A stretch of DNA of 64,000 nucleotides from Globodera rostochiensis. Lineage: Eukaryota; Nematoda; Chromadorea; Rhabditida; Heteroderidae. The notes under the pieces were generated by a model. It did no database searches and was not told the DNA's origin. It worked only from the letters and a program-made list of their open reading frames with translations. Made by a program: the position numbers and the translations under genes. Positions 33,171-44,000 of the stretch are shown one piece after another. The DNA is taken from the NCBI GenBank assembly GCA_018350325.1, contig JAEVLN010000026.1, positions 620,001 through 684,000 of the forward strand, read 5' to 3'. Each line of letters starts with the position of its first letter. Within the stretch, counting starts at the first letter, position 1.

Positions 33171-33890
33171 AATTCGGCTCCAATTAACCTACAGGGACTG
33201 TTGCGGCGAGGGATAAGTAGGGTGACTTCACGTCAACAAAATTGGTTTGTCAAACAACAGTTTGAAAAGGCAAAGAGAAAGAGGCGGCAACGTCAGCGAA
33301 AGAGTGCTGAGTACATCCGCAGTTTGATGAATATTGTAAGCTTCGCAAGAGTCAGGCAACCGGTCAAGTCCAACTCGCAAGGATGCGCCTGATGAACCAG
33401 CCCTGAAACAGCTAAATGAAGCCTGGGCCTGAAGAAGTGAAGGACTATTTGATTGGTGCAGTGAGCGTCTGAGCATGAGCCTGCGGCAATAAGCACCCCC
33501 AAGTTTTCTACGCCAAAGGAGGTGGAAGTTGGCCCAGAGCCAAGGCCCAGCAGGAAGAGGGATCTCAAAAAGCAGGAGATAATGGCCAAAGAGCAGCAGC
33601 TTTTGTCGATAATAAAATCAGACCCTAAGCGGTTTGGCGTAAATGCGCGCGATAAAATCATCAACCCCTCAACAGGGCGAGAATTTATTGATTTTGATTT
33701 GACGAGGGCTATTGAACGCCTGGTGAACCCCCGTCCGGAAAATGCCCCGTCGCCAAGCGGTACTCGGGAGCTGACAAAAAAACTCTTGCAAGACCCAACC
33801 GCCAGGCAGTTGCTCAATCCGCTATTTGTCGGATCCGGAAAGCCCATCAAACGCGCAGGATTTTGCCCCTCAAAATGGAAGAAAAAATAA
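33157..33890 (+). pseudogene. Maverick 243-residue protein, copy 1 (frameshifted 5' half)
   Basis: The region 33,157-33,500 contains many small deletions relative to 39160-39520. From about 33,522 the frame is open and nearly identical to copy 2, ending in a lysine-rich KWKKK just inside the integrase start. Confidence 0.75.
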
Positions 33891-34489
33891 ATAAAATATA
33901 CACGGACCCCTCCAATCCTGGGGGGTTTGCGGGCGCAAAGCCTCTATACGCGGCAGTCAAAAAGGAACACCCTGGCGTGAAGAGGGCAGAGTTTGACGAC
34001 TTTTTGCGGGGAAGTACCACCTATACGCTGTTTAAACCTAAGCGCCAAAAATTCCGCCGCCTAAGAACAATCCCCGGCGGGTTTATGACCGGTGAGTTAC
34101 CCTCCCTTTAGCCCTTTTAACTTTGCGTTCAGATGTTCAAGCCGACTTGGCAGACTTCCAAGCCCTATCGCGAAAGAATTCGGGTAATCGGTACCTTTTG
34201 TTGGCAGTTGATGTGTTGTCGAGGCGGATGTTTGGAGCGCCGGTTAAAAGTAAAAAGCCTGCGGACATGAAAAGGGCCTTTGAAGAGCTTTTTGGCCAAA
34301 TGCCAAAACTTCCGGAAACGCTGTACACGGACCGAGGGCTGGAGTTTGTGGCAAAGCCTCTCAAGGAATTTTACGCCGAAAAGGGCATCCAAAAGTTTGA
34401 GACAAGTTCAAAGAAGAAGGCCGCCGTTGCAGAGCGCGCAATACGTACGCTCAAAACCCGTCTGTACAAGTATTTTTCTGCCAAAAATA
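33875..34489 (+). pseudogene. Integrase, copy 1 (3'-truncated)
   Basis: Exon 1 (33875-34091) and the first part of exon 2 (from 34133) match 39916-40530 closely, including the first two acidic catalytic residues (VQADLADF, LYTDRGLEF) and the glutamate in AVAERAIRTLK. At about 34,489 the sequence switches to minus-strand penton sequence, removing the rest of the core and the chromo-like domain. Confidence 0.9.
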
Positions 34490-34505
34490 TCGGCCATTCC
34501 TCCAT
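34476..34505. other. Duplication junction
   Basis: Up to about 34,489 the sequence follows integrase (compare 40,530); after it follows penton (compare 28,378). Both parents contain TCTGCCAA at this point, so the breakpoint has short microhomology. Confidence 0.85.
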
Positions 34506-35976
34506 ATAATAGAAACGGAATCCTTTGACGAGCGCAATCAGCTCTTCTTTTTCCTCTCGCGTTTTTGACCCATAGGTTTTCGTCGTACACTTCGCGTTCA
34601 AACAAACCCTTTGAACTCTGCGATATTCCGCTGAATCTGGGCAGATGGGTTAAACTCCGGCAGCTCCCAAGGCAGCTCGGGGTGATGAATCCGATATTTA
34701 TCAACAGCGTTGGAAAAATGGTATTCATCTTTTTCGTGCAGATAGTGAACATCTGGGGTTGGGTCTTTGCCCTGCACAAGGCGCATCCATCCTCCCCTAT
34801 ACGGCTTCAACTCCTTGAGAAGTTCGAGCTCTCGCAGTTTAAATTTTTATTTCTTGATCTCGCCGGATTCTCTCTTCTTCGCCTGCTGGGTTAACTGCTC
34901 GTTCAGTGCCGTTATTGGGGCGATTCCCTACGTCTTCAGGTTGTTTGGCAGAGCTTTCTTCCTCTTTCTTTTCGGTTTCTTCCTTTGTTTGGCTAACCTG
35001 TCTTCTTCTTTCTTGCCGGGGTCTTCTTTTTGTTTGGCTAACCTGTTTTCTTCTTTCTTGCCGGGGCTTTCCTTTTGTTTGGGTAACCTCTCTTCTTCTT
35101 TCTGTTTCTCTAGCATTTCGTTCACCGCCTGCTGGGGCGCTTGTTTGGGGGTGCCTAACTTTTCTTCTTCTTTCTTTTTGCTTGCAGCCCCTTCTTTCGT
35201 CGCATTTGTCATCCGTTGCAGCCTCTCTGTCTCCTTACGCAAAGCCTCTTGCCGTCGTCTCTCAGTTTCTTTGCGGCCATCTTCTATCCATTTCTGCGCT
35301 TTACGCTTGCGCTCATTTTCTTTTTCCTGCGCAAGTCTCTCTGTTTCATTCGGCGGGACAAGCTCCCTCTCGCGAACTGCACCTCTCTGTTCTGGGGGTC
35401 TTACGTTTGCCAAAGGGGGTTGTCGTGTTCTCTCAGCTGCTTGTTCACTTGCAAATTTTGTTTGGCTCATTGGCAGGAGAGGGGCTTCAACACTCTCTTT
35501 TCGTTCTTCCTTAGCGACTTGCAGGCCAGTAAGCCCTCCTTTCTCTTCTTCAACGACTTGTACATCAACAAGCTCTCCTTCCTCTTCCTCGTCTTCTTGA
35601 AAAGCGGCCCTTTTCCGCGTCATCAGGCGTTCCATCTCGGCGATCATGCCATGATGGATTCCACGCTCAAGTTGTTGTGGCGAAAGAAAACTCCCCCTTG
35701 GCACTTTGAACCTATATTTGCGCCCATCTCGCAGGTGGACAATCACGTATTGTTTTTCAAGCGTTCCCACTGTGGCCCAACTTAAACGTAATATTGGCAA
35801 AAAGCTCTTACCCAATTGGCCCACCTGTTGGGGTAAATTATGCCAGACATTCCCACCATCCACCCGGGCCCCTCAAACACCAATTTCTTTGGCAGATGAA
35901 CTTTGAAGTTATTCGTTTTATTTCCAACAAATCCAGGCGTATTGCTGGGCAAAATTACAAAAAAGGAGTTGCTCAT
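34490..35976 (-). pseudogene. Penton-like minor capsid protein, copy 2 (truncated)
   Basis: Exon 1 starts at ATG 35976 and matches copy 1 (SFFVILPSNT, IYPN). The charged middle differs strongly: it has KQKE.PGKKEE-type repeats rather than KENER repeats. The frame breaks near 34,930 and again near 34,600, and the gene is cut at the duplication junction, so the whole jelly roll is missing. Confidence 0.85.
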
Positions 35977-36011
35977 TTTTAACAAACAAATAAATAAAGT
36001 GATAAGTGAGA

Positions 36012-36764
36012 TCACTTCCCGCCTGTGTACGGGTAATAAGGGCCGTTCTTTGTCGGCGCGTCCTTCTTTTGGTGCTTCATGATCAGGTCAGTGCAATCAA
36101 AGTTCAGCTTGGCACAGTCGCGGCAGAATGTTTGGGTGAACTCCAAACGGCCCTCGCCATTTTGGGGTGTCAGCATGAAACGGCGGTCGCCCATTTGAAA
36201 ATTGGCTGTCTGGCAATCCTTGCACATAAACGTGAAGGTGCCGTACTAAATGGGAAAAGCTTAAGTACAGTTATTTGCAGGGGAGCTCTCACCTTGGGGC
36301 GTGCGAGCTTCCAAAAGATGGTTGGGTAGTCAAAGACACTTGTCTGACTCTTTTCGTCGCCTGAAGTGAATAAATCGCAAGGCCAGCGATCTTAGAATAC
36401 CATCGCTTTCGTTGGCCCGAATTTTTTTGGGCGGCAGCTCCTCTTGTTCTTGCTGGTGTTTGTCCCAGCGAGGCTTGCGGCCCCGTTTGGTTAGCGCGGG
36501 TTTTTCCAGCAGGGGCTTTCGGTCGTCGTCGTCGTCGTTCAAAATGATGACATCATTATCCGGCTTTTCTAAGGAGCTTTGTTTAAAAAAAAGTTTTTAA
36601 TAATTGAAAAAGATACCTTGTTTAAATTTGCGCGCTCCATTGTTGTTGTCCTTGCTTGAATCCCCAAAGGTTTGCTCTATAAAGTGGCGCTTATGGCGAT
36701 TTAAAATTTTGATATTACTTTGACTTTCCTCCACAAATTGTTCATTTTGTCTTTTAGGCGGCAT
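36012..36764 (-). CDS. AT-hook and zinc-finger protein
   Basis: Four exons, 36764-36617, 36568-36401, 36360-36293 and 36245-36012, give 205 residues. After a basic N-terminus (MPPKRQNEQF) come an acidic NDDDDDR run and KRGRKPRWD, which resembles an AT-hook for the minor groove of AT-rich DNA. The last exon has MCKDC, FCRDC and NFDC, probably one zinc site, and ends in TGGK. A small basic/acidic protein with DNA-binding marks beside the divergent promoter could be a transcriptional regulator or a DNA-packaging protein; I cannot decide. The strong TTCAG acceptor before exon 3 explains an apparent stop in both copies. Confidence 0.65.
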
Positions 36765-37042
36765 TAATAAAAAAATAACAAAAATAAAGGTTTTAGAGAG
36801 AATGATCATTAAAAATGTGTGGGGAAAAAGGAAGAACAGGTGTTAGCCCGCAGGGACCTCCAGACAGAGGCGTTACGAAATATGCGCCACGCCCATTCGC
36901 CTCTTAAGGGATAGAAAGAGAGAGAGAGAGTACGTTTTGAGAGAGCTTGAAGATAGAGAGAAAAAGGCGGAAAAATCAAATTCAAATGCTAGTACCCCAA
37001 GCCGCTTATTGATTACCCCGTCATTCTTGCGTTTGTTGAAAG
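36765..37042. promoter_or_regulatory. Divergent promoter region, copy 2
   Basis: This is the counterpart of 30727-31025, with the shared CGCAGGGACCTCCAGACAG and a GA run (36,917-36,930). It drives the zinc-finger gene leftward and the PAZ gene rightward, judging from orientation. Confidence 0.5.
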
Positions 37043-37585
37043 ATGGTCCCATTGACTACCGCCTTATCAAAATTGCTAAATTGTAAAGCTGAAAACTTGG
37101 CGGAATATCTGAATAACCCGGAGGCAGTGAACAAAGCGTCCGTTTACTTAACCGGCAAAACGCTCAAGACAACATACTTGAGCCGTGACGGCACAACAAA
37201 ACAAGTCAAATTTGGCAATTTTTCACTAAAGTCAGCGTCGGACACCTACGCTTTTGAAGGATTTCTTGGCATGTTTTGTCATCATTTTTCCTCCTCGCAC
37301 TAGCCCCTCCCTTTTCAGAGGCCAAAGTCCACCAATATTTCTACATAAAATACCGAATTCGCCTTCTTTACCCTCAGTTGAAGTGTGTGGTGGAGTACCA
37401 CAACAAGGGACACAACAAATATTACCCCTTGGGCAAGTTTAAAATAAGGGGATTGCGAGAATTGGGCCCCCTATTCAGAGTTGTTGGCCATTGACGAGAG
37501 TGCCGAAGGAGGCGACAAGGCGACTGAAGACAACAACTACTTGGACTACTTGAGTTTCCGAACTTGGCAGACTCCCGTCTATTGA
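37043..37585 (+). CDS. Stand-alone PAZ domain protein, copy 2
   Basis: Three exons, 37043-37268, 37319-37432 and 37479-37585, again 148 residues and again with GC at both donors. In this copy intron 1 contains an in-frame stop, so splicing is required. The PAZ core VHQYFYIKYRIRLLYPQLKC and KYYPLELLAI is kept. The acidic tail (DESAEGGDKATEDNN) ends in WQTPVY. Compared with copy 1 there are scattered amino-acid changes (for example GYLGGKK to VYLTGKT) but no length change. It is the first gene of the rightward row PAZ, zinc-ribbon, ATPase, integrase. No catalytic silencing domain is fused to it. Confidence 0.8.
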
Positions 37586-37596
37586 GCGGCGCAAGA

Positions 37597-38067
37597 ATGA
37601 AACGGGCAAGGCCTTCGCAGGAGTTTCCGGAAATTGAGTTCAACGTCAACACAATGGGGCTGACCGTGTATTGCCCCCGGCACCTGAAAACCCCGCGCTT
37701 GGTGCCATGGGATCAGCCGGGCCGCTGCTCTCGCTGCAGGAGCGGCACTGTCGAGCTCGACTACTTCCTTCAAGCAGAGGGCGTTACAGTGTTCTCAACT
37801 CGGCTCAAAAATGGAGGCGAAAACTTTGTGCCATTTGACGAGATCGGTAATGGAGCTTTTTTCGGCCAATTAATAATTTGAATTTCAGTCGATTTTGGCG
37901 ACAACGCCAAATTCCGAATAAGATCGCGGAACAAAGTGTTCACTTTGCCATTGAGACACCCGGAGGTTTGGCAAGCAGAACCTGTTGCAGGGGCCTCCCA
38001 AGTGTTGGCAGCTCAACCGCCGGCAAAAGAAATGAAAGACGGAGAGGAGCCAAAAGGCCCCAATTGA
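37597..38067 (+). CDS. Zinc-ribbon-like protein, copy 2
   Basis: Two exons, 37597-37846 and 37889-38067, give 142 residues. CPRH and CSRC may form a zinc ribbon (residues about 27-52); the C-terminus is rich in charged residues (KEMKDGEEPKG). The start is 12 bp after the PAZ stop. The function is unknown; conservation in both copies argues that it is a real gene. Confidence 0.62.
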
Positions 38068-38110
38068 TTCACTGACCCTTGAACCGATCAATCATTCTAA
38101 TATTTTTGTA

Positions 38111-38803
38111 ATGGACTATCCGAGAATAAATGAGCGCGAGTTGAAATTTCCGATCCCCAGCGGGATTATTGTCAGTGGCCCCTCATCGTCGGGCAAAACC
38201 CAACTGGTCCTTCGCCTATTAAGCTGCGCAGATGAAATGTTTGAACCTCCCCCTAAGGCAATAGGTTAGCGCTTGATGATTAACGATTTATTGGCTGATT
38301 AAGTTTGGGCGTACGGCGAATACTCTGCTCAGATTCCTGAATTGGAGAGGCAGGGCATAATCGTTCACGCAGGGCCCCCAGCCGACGAAATGTTGAACAA
38401 GTTGCCAAAACCCTTTCTCATTGTATACGACGACCTGATGGGCGAGATTGACGCGAAGAAGTTGGCAGACCTGTACACCAAAAAGTCCCACCATAACAAC
38501 TTTGCGGTGATGTTCCTCACGCAAAACCTATTCGACAAGGCAATGCGAGTGCCAAGGTCTAACGCCCAGTACATTTTTCTTATGAGGGCGCCAAACGACA
38601 TGTTGAGCATTCGCAATTTGGCCACTCAAATATTCCCTCGCGAGCAGGGGTTTCTGATTGACGCGTATAAACAGGCGTGCGCTGAGCCGTATGGGTATTT
38701 GTTGGTGACCCTTCACGCAAACACTAACAACATTTTACGACTGAGGACAAACATTTTTCCGGAGGACGACGAAAAAATTATATTTGTTTCCAAAAATGGG
38801 TAA
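38111..38803 (+). CDS. Genome-packaging ATPase (FtsK/HerA, A32-like)
   Basis: Two exons, 38111-38264 and 38304-38803, give 217 residues. Walker A is GPSSSGKT near residue 25; the splice restores the family motif IVWAYGEYS; Walker B is LIVYDDLM near residue 95; FLTQNLF after it matches the sensor strand (motif III). These ATPases drive DNA into the capsid of Polintons and related viruses. Its last codons overlap the start of the next gene by 8 bp. No break is seen in this copy. Confidence 0.92.
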
Positions 38804-39191
38804 ACAAGATAAGAAACAGCTGATCGGACAACGTGTGCTGGAAAATTACGAATATTTGAAAACCCTTGGAAAGACATCCTCCCAGAAGAAGATACGTCAT
38901 TTGTTAAGCAGCGCCGGGTGTGAGGAGCTGTTGACGTTGGTGGAAATCTGTTTGAATATTTTAAACGGAAGTTTTTGCCTGACCAACAAACAAAAACAGA
39001 AGATTGCCCCATTTGCGAACTTTATTCGAAAGTTGGCTCGAGCGAGAAGCGAAAAGAGTGCCAGGAAATTGGTTCTTCAATCCGGCGGTTCACTGTTTGC
39101 TCCCCTATTGGCGCCGATATTGATTGAGGCGGCGCGATATTTGCTTTCGGCACAAGAAGATGGCCAACAAACTAATTCTGCTGCCAATTGA
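38796..39191 (+). CDS. Conserved small Maverick protein with QSGGSLF motif
   Basis: This 131-residue protein starts within the ATPase 3' end (ATGGGTAAACAAG). It is helical and basic in its first two thirds (CEELLTLVEICLNILNG, KQKQKIAPFANFIRKLA), then has LQSGGSLFAPLLAPIL, a glycine pair followed by a hydrophobic helix. I recall this layout as common in animal Polintons next to the packaging ATPase; the pair of glycines could be a protease site and the hydrophobic end membrane- or virion-associated. The exact role is not established. The 3' end overlaps the next gene. Confidence 0.6.
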   Translation: MGKQDKKQLIGQRVLENYEYLKTLGKTSSQKKIRHLLSSAGCEELLTLVEICLNILNGSFCLTNKQKQKIAPFANFIRKLARARSEKSARKLVLQSGGSLFAPLLAPILIEAARYLLSAQEDGQQTNSAAN

Positions 39192-39931
39192 ACACTACAG
39201 GGGGCTGGTTGCGGCGAGGGAGAAAATAGACGATGACGTCACCTGAGCAGACAAACTTTGGCTTTGTCAAACAACAGTTTGAAAAGGCAAAGAGAAAGAG
39301 GGCGGCGAACGTCAGCGAAAAGAGTACAATGTACAATCAGCAACTGAGGAGATATTTAAAGCTACGCAAAGAGGTCAAGGACAAGCCGGTCAAAGTCCAA
39401 CTCAGCAATGGAATGCGCCTGATGACTAAACCACCGGCAACAGGCGTACAATTGAAGCCTGGGCCTGAAGAAGTTGAAGAGACTATTGTGATTGGTGGCA
39501 GTGAAGCTGATGATGATGAGACTGCGACAATAAGCACCCCCAAGTTTTCTACGCCAAAGGAGGTGGAAGTTGGCCCAGAGCCAAGGCCCAGCAGGAAGAG
39601 GGATCTCAAAAAGCAGGAGATAATGGCCAAAGAGCAGCAGCTTTTGTCGATAATAAAATCAGACCCTAAGCGGTTTGGCGTAAATGCGCGCGATAAAATC
39701 ATCAACCCCTCAACAGGGCGAGAATTTATTGATTTTGATTTGACGAGGGCTATTGAACGACTGGTGAACCCCCGTCCGGAAAATGCCCCGTCGCCAAGCG
39801 GAACTCGGGAGCTGACAAAAAAACTCTTGCAAGACCCAACCGCCAGGCAGTTGCTCAATCCGCTATTTGTCGGATCCGGAAAGACCATCAAACGCGGGGG
39901 ATTTTGCCCTTTAAAATGGAAGAAAAAATAA
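39160..39931 (+). CDS. Conserved Maverick protein upstream of integrase
   Basis: Two exons, 39160-39237 and 39278-39931, give 243 residues when a 40-bp intron (GTCACC...ACAACAG) is removed. The N-terminus MANKLILLPIEHYRGL and the YNQQLRRYLKLRKEV segment follow the pattern of a recurrent Polinton protein of unknown function. The middle is acidic and low complexity; the end is basic (PLKWKKK). The gene overlaps the integrase start by 16 bp. It could be virion-associated, but no domain supports this. Confidence 0.55.
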
Positions 39932-41069
39932 ATAAAATATACACGGACCCCTCCAATCCTGGGGGGTTTGCGGGCGCAAAGGCCCTATACGCGGCAGTCA
40001 AAAAGGAACACCCTGGCGTGAAGAGGGCAGAGTTTGACGACTTTTTGCGGGGAAGTACCACCTATACGCTGTTTAAACCTAAGCGCCAAAAATTCCGCCG
40101 CCTAAAAACAATCCCCGGCGGGTTTATGGCCGGTGAGTTGCCCTCCCTTTAGCCCTTTTAACTTTGCGTTCAGATGTTCAAGCCGACTTGGCAGACTTCC
40201 AAGCCTTGTCGCGCAAGAATTCAGGAAATCGGTACCTTTTGTTGGCAGTTGATGTGCTGTCGAGGCGGATGTTTAGCGCGCCGGTTAAAAGCAAAAAGCC
40301 CGCTGACATGAAAAGGGCGTTTGAAGAGCTTTTTGGCCAAATGCCAAAACTTCCGGAAACGCTGTACACGGACCGAGGGCTGGAGTTTGTGGCCAAGCCT
40401 CTCAAGGAATTTTACGCCGAAAAGGGCATCAAAAAGTTTGAGACAAGTTTAAAGAAGAAGGCCGCCGTTGCAGAGCGCGCAATTCGTACGCTCAAAACCC
40501 GTCTGTACAAGTATTTTTCTGCCAAAAATACCTCAACTTGGGTTGATGTACTTGCGGAATTTTTGGCTGCCATAAATAATTCGGTGTGCCGCGCAACCGG
40601 CCTAAAGCCCAACGACATTGACGAACAAAACGCGCGGGAGGTGTGGAAAAAAGTATATGGCGAAGCTATTGAGCCCTCTAGCAAGGGGCCCAAGATCAAA
40701 TTGGGGGAAAATGTCAGAATTCCAGAGCCCAAACACATTTTTGAAAAGGGTATGAAAGTTCAAATGTATTGTTTTTAAAATTTATTTTTAGGATATATGC
40801 CAAACTATTCGGACCATGTCTATACTGTTGATGAACGCCGTTCATCCAAGCCCGAACACTATTTTCTCAAAGATTATTATGGGACAAAATTGAAAAGAAA
40901 ATTTTATTTGCCCGAATTGACAAAAGTAAAAGTGGACAAAAATACACTGTACAGGGTGGAGAAGAAGTACAAGGAGAGGATGAGAGACGGTCAAAAAGAG
41001 ATGTTGGTAAAATTTATTGGATTTCTGGAAAAATATTGGGTTACAAGTGATGATTTTGTCGAACAATAA
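39916..41069 (+). CDS. DDE integrase (Polinton C-INT) with chromo-like C-terminus
   Basis: Three exons, 39916-40132, 40174-40749 and 40792-41069, give 356 residues. The N-terminal zone has IYTDPSNPGGFAGAKALY and FKPKRQKFRR. The rve core carries the triad: D in VQADLADF, D in LYTDRGLEF, E in AVAERAIRTLK. The C-terminus YRVEKKYKERMRDG with LVKFIGFLEKYWV fits a chromodomain-like fold, as in Polinton and Ty3 integrases, which can guide insertion. The enzyme would join element ends to host DNA, giving 6-bp target duplications. It is complete here and truncated in copy 1. It converges on the polymerase gene with 22 bp between the stops. Confidence 0.95.
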
Positions 41070-41091
41070 ATTTAATTAAAAAAAAGACAAT

Positions 41092-44000
41092 TTAATCGGA
41101 TTCGGGAGCAAGATCGGCAATGTCAAAGTTATACTCGGGGTCTGGCACAAACACTTGGCATTCGCAGCAATGGGGGTTGTTTAGCTGGCAGTACTCCCAG
41201 TCGGTGTAGCCAAAGGGCACGACCCGCACTCCATGGTCCCTGATCACGCCCTTGTTGACGGTCGGGTTGAACCTCTTTGCTAGGGGGACGGTGAAGATGT
41301 CGCCCTTTTTGGTGATCCGGAAGTTTTTGGTCGGGTAGTTGAAGCTGACAAAGTTGTCCTGCGCGCCCCACTTCTCCAGCACCATCTCCTTCATCTTGGC
41401 GTAGTTGATCTGCTGGCAGGCGTCCGAGTCGAGGGTGATGCCGCGCAGCTTCATCTTGTATTGGTCCTCGCCGGTGTTGTTGTCGCGCAGCCAGAGGGCG
41501 TAGGCCTTTGGGCCCGCTAAAATAATTTAAATATTTTTTGCCATTTCCCCCGAAACATACCGCAAATGAACTCCACGATCGTGTGTGCCGGATATTCATC
41601 CGTCAGCTCTCCTAAAAAGGGAAATTTATTTAAATTTTTAAATTGAAAATCACCAAGTTGCTCCCCTCCCGGCAGCGGGTCCCCCAATGCCGTCTCGTAC
41701 TCGTAGAAAATGCTGTCGGTGTCCTTAAAGGGGCAAGAAATTATTTTATTTTCTTAAACCCAAATCACCATGTAAAGTACGCGCGTGTCCGTGCGGCCCG
41801 GCCCATTAGCAGCTCCGAAGACTTTGCACAGCGAGTCGAGGAGATGTATCCGAGCCGCTGAAGTCGTCCAAAGCGCTAGCGCAACCTAAACAGTTTTAAT
41901 TTAATTTAATTTCCCAGCCCCAAATTTTTACATTGCTCGTGTCGTGTTCCACTACGTGCTCGTCCTTGGCCTTGTAGCAGACCATCCAGAACTTCTCCGT
42001 CAGCTGGTCGATGCTGCTGATGTCGATCTTGTCGTCGTTGAGCAGCTTGGCCAAGTCCGCGTGGTTGTCGATGATTTCCGTCTTGGTCAGCCGATTCCTA
42101 AATTTGGTTTTTGTTTCGGATTTATTTTCAAAATTTACCTGAGCGCGAAGCGGCCCCAAAGGGAGTTCAAGCAAAGCTTGGACACGTACCGCAGCCCCGG
42201 GTTGTATTTGATGTTGTCCGGGTTGAGACGCACTTGGCACACGCTAAACGCCTTGTTGATGTACGCCTGTTTCCGCGCGGCCGCCTCCTCCTCGCTGATG
42301 CCCTCCTCTGAACAATTTGCCGGGTAGCCGCTAGCTAAATTAAATTATTTTGTTTAAATTTCACCAAATAAAAATATTACCCTCAAACTTCATTTTCAAA
42401 AACTTTTCGAGGTAGCTGTGGAACAAAAAGCCACTCCAGTCGCTTGCCAACGGCCAGTTGTACGCCCTGTAGACTCGCGTGACCCTGTAGCCCACCTTGA
42501 GGGCCTCCGCCAACTCAATGTGCGGGATTGTCACCGAAAAGCCTAAAAACTCAAATTAATTTTAATTATTATTATAAAAAAAAGCCTTACCTCTATCCTC
42601 GTCCTCAAAGTGAGGGCAGCTGTACACCCTGTCCAGCGCGCCGTTCGGAAACAGCTCCGAGCACTTCCGGCACAAAGGGAAGAGCGTCCTTTTGTTCATG
42701 CGCAGAGGCAAAACGGGAATTCCGCAATGGACGTGACGAGGCGGCACGACGAAGCACTTGATGATTCCCTCGAGGGGGTATCCGTCGTCCCCCTTCATGT
42801 CTGCTGGCTTGCACCAATGGACGTCTTTGTCAAAGTGCAAAAGGGTTGGATGGCCGACGGGGTAGTTGGTGAACATGTTCCTGAATTTTTTCAAATGTAA
42901 TGCCAAAGTTTGGGTGGCACTTACCGGGAGGGATACAGGCTGTTGAAGTCCTTGATTTTGATCGTCCTGGGCAGGAGTTCGCCAGATTCCAAAATCACTG
43001 ACGCCCCTAACCACTCAGGGCCTGTTCGGCCTTTAATTTAATTTATATTTTTATTCAACTTTTTAAAATTTACCGCCAAAAAAGGCGTCATGGAAGTCGA
43101 TAGGCCCAGAGTCGGGGGTGTTGTCGAAGAAGGCTTTCATCGCCGGGGTGTCGTCCAGCAGTCGGTTGAGGTGGCATTCCCACACAATTTCAACCTCAAA
43201 CTCCCGCGCAATTTGGGCAATGCGCTTCGCGTCCCTTGCGCGGATGGCTCCCGCTGTCTCTCCTCCTGCAACAATTGCCGCGTCGTCGGGGAAACAGTGC
43301 GGGCAGGCATGCCAGAAGCACCTGTTTGCGCGAAGAATAATAATACAGAAGGCGCCCTTTTTTCACTTACCCGTTGACCTCGATTGCGAGGTTATTCCCC
43401 TCCCCCGGCCTCTCGAGCATGCCGTCCAAGCTGAAGTTCCCAAACTTGTACTCGCCGCCCGGGCTTTCGACATGGCGAAGAGTCAGGCCATTCTCGCGCA
43501 TCTCTTCCTCTGCCCGCCACTAAAAAGTATTATTTCTTATTTTATTTTTAAATTTTAATAAACCTTTAGATATTTCCGCGCGATGGAGCTTTGCTTCCCT
43601 CTCTTCTCGTAACCAAGGTGCGGGATTATTGCGATCTTCTGTTTGTCGTAGTGCGCCAAGGTGACAAAGACCTTCATGCAGGCGGACTAAATTTAATTTG
43701 AATAATTTATTCAATTTAATCAAACTAACCGGAATTGTCACCGAATCGGTGATGTCATGTCTCGTTTCGTTGTAGAACAGCTCGCGCATCTTAATCACTC
43801 CGTGTGCGAGAATTTGGACATCTTAATTTTAAAAAAGTTTCCAAATTTTATTGTTTTAAATTGCACCGGTTTTGCAGTAGTCCGCGATCACTTCGCGCAG
43901 GAGGAAGGGCGTGTTGAAGTTTTCGCGGTGCCAGCGCTCAAGTTTTTTGCGCTCCTCCGGGAAATGCCCACCTGGGTAGTACATTTCCAGCGGCGGCAGA

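Noticed and set aside
34767..35600. Long plus-strand frames opposite penton copy 2
   Set aside because: They are antisense shadows of the charged linker; composition mirrors the minus-strand repeats.
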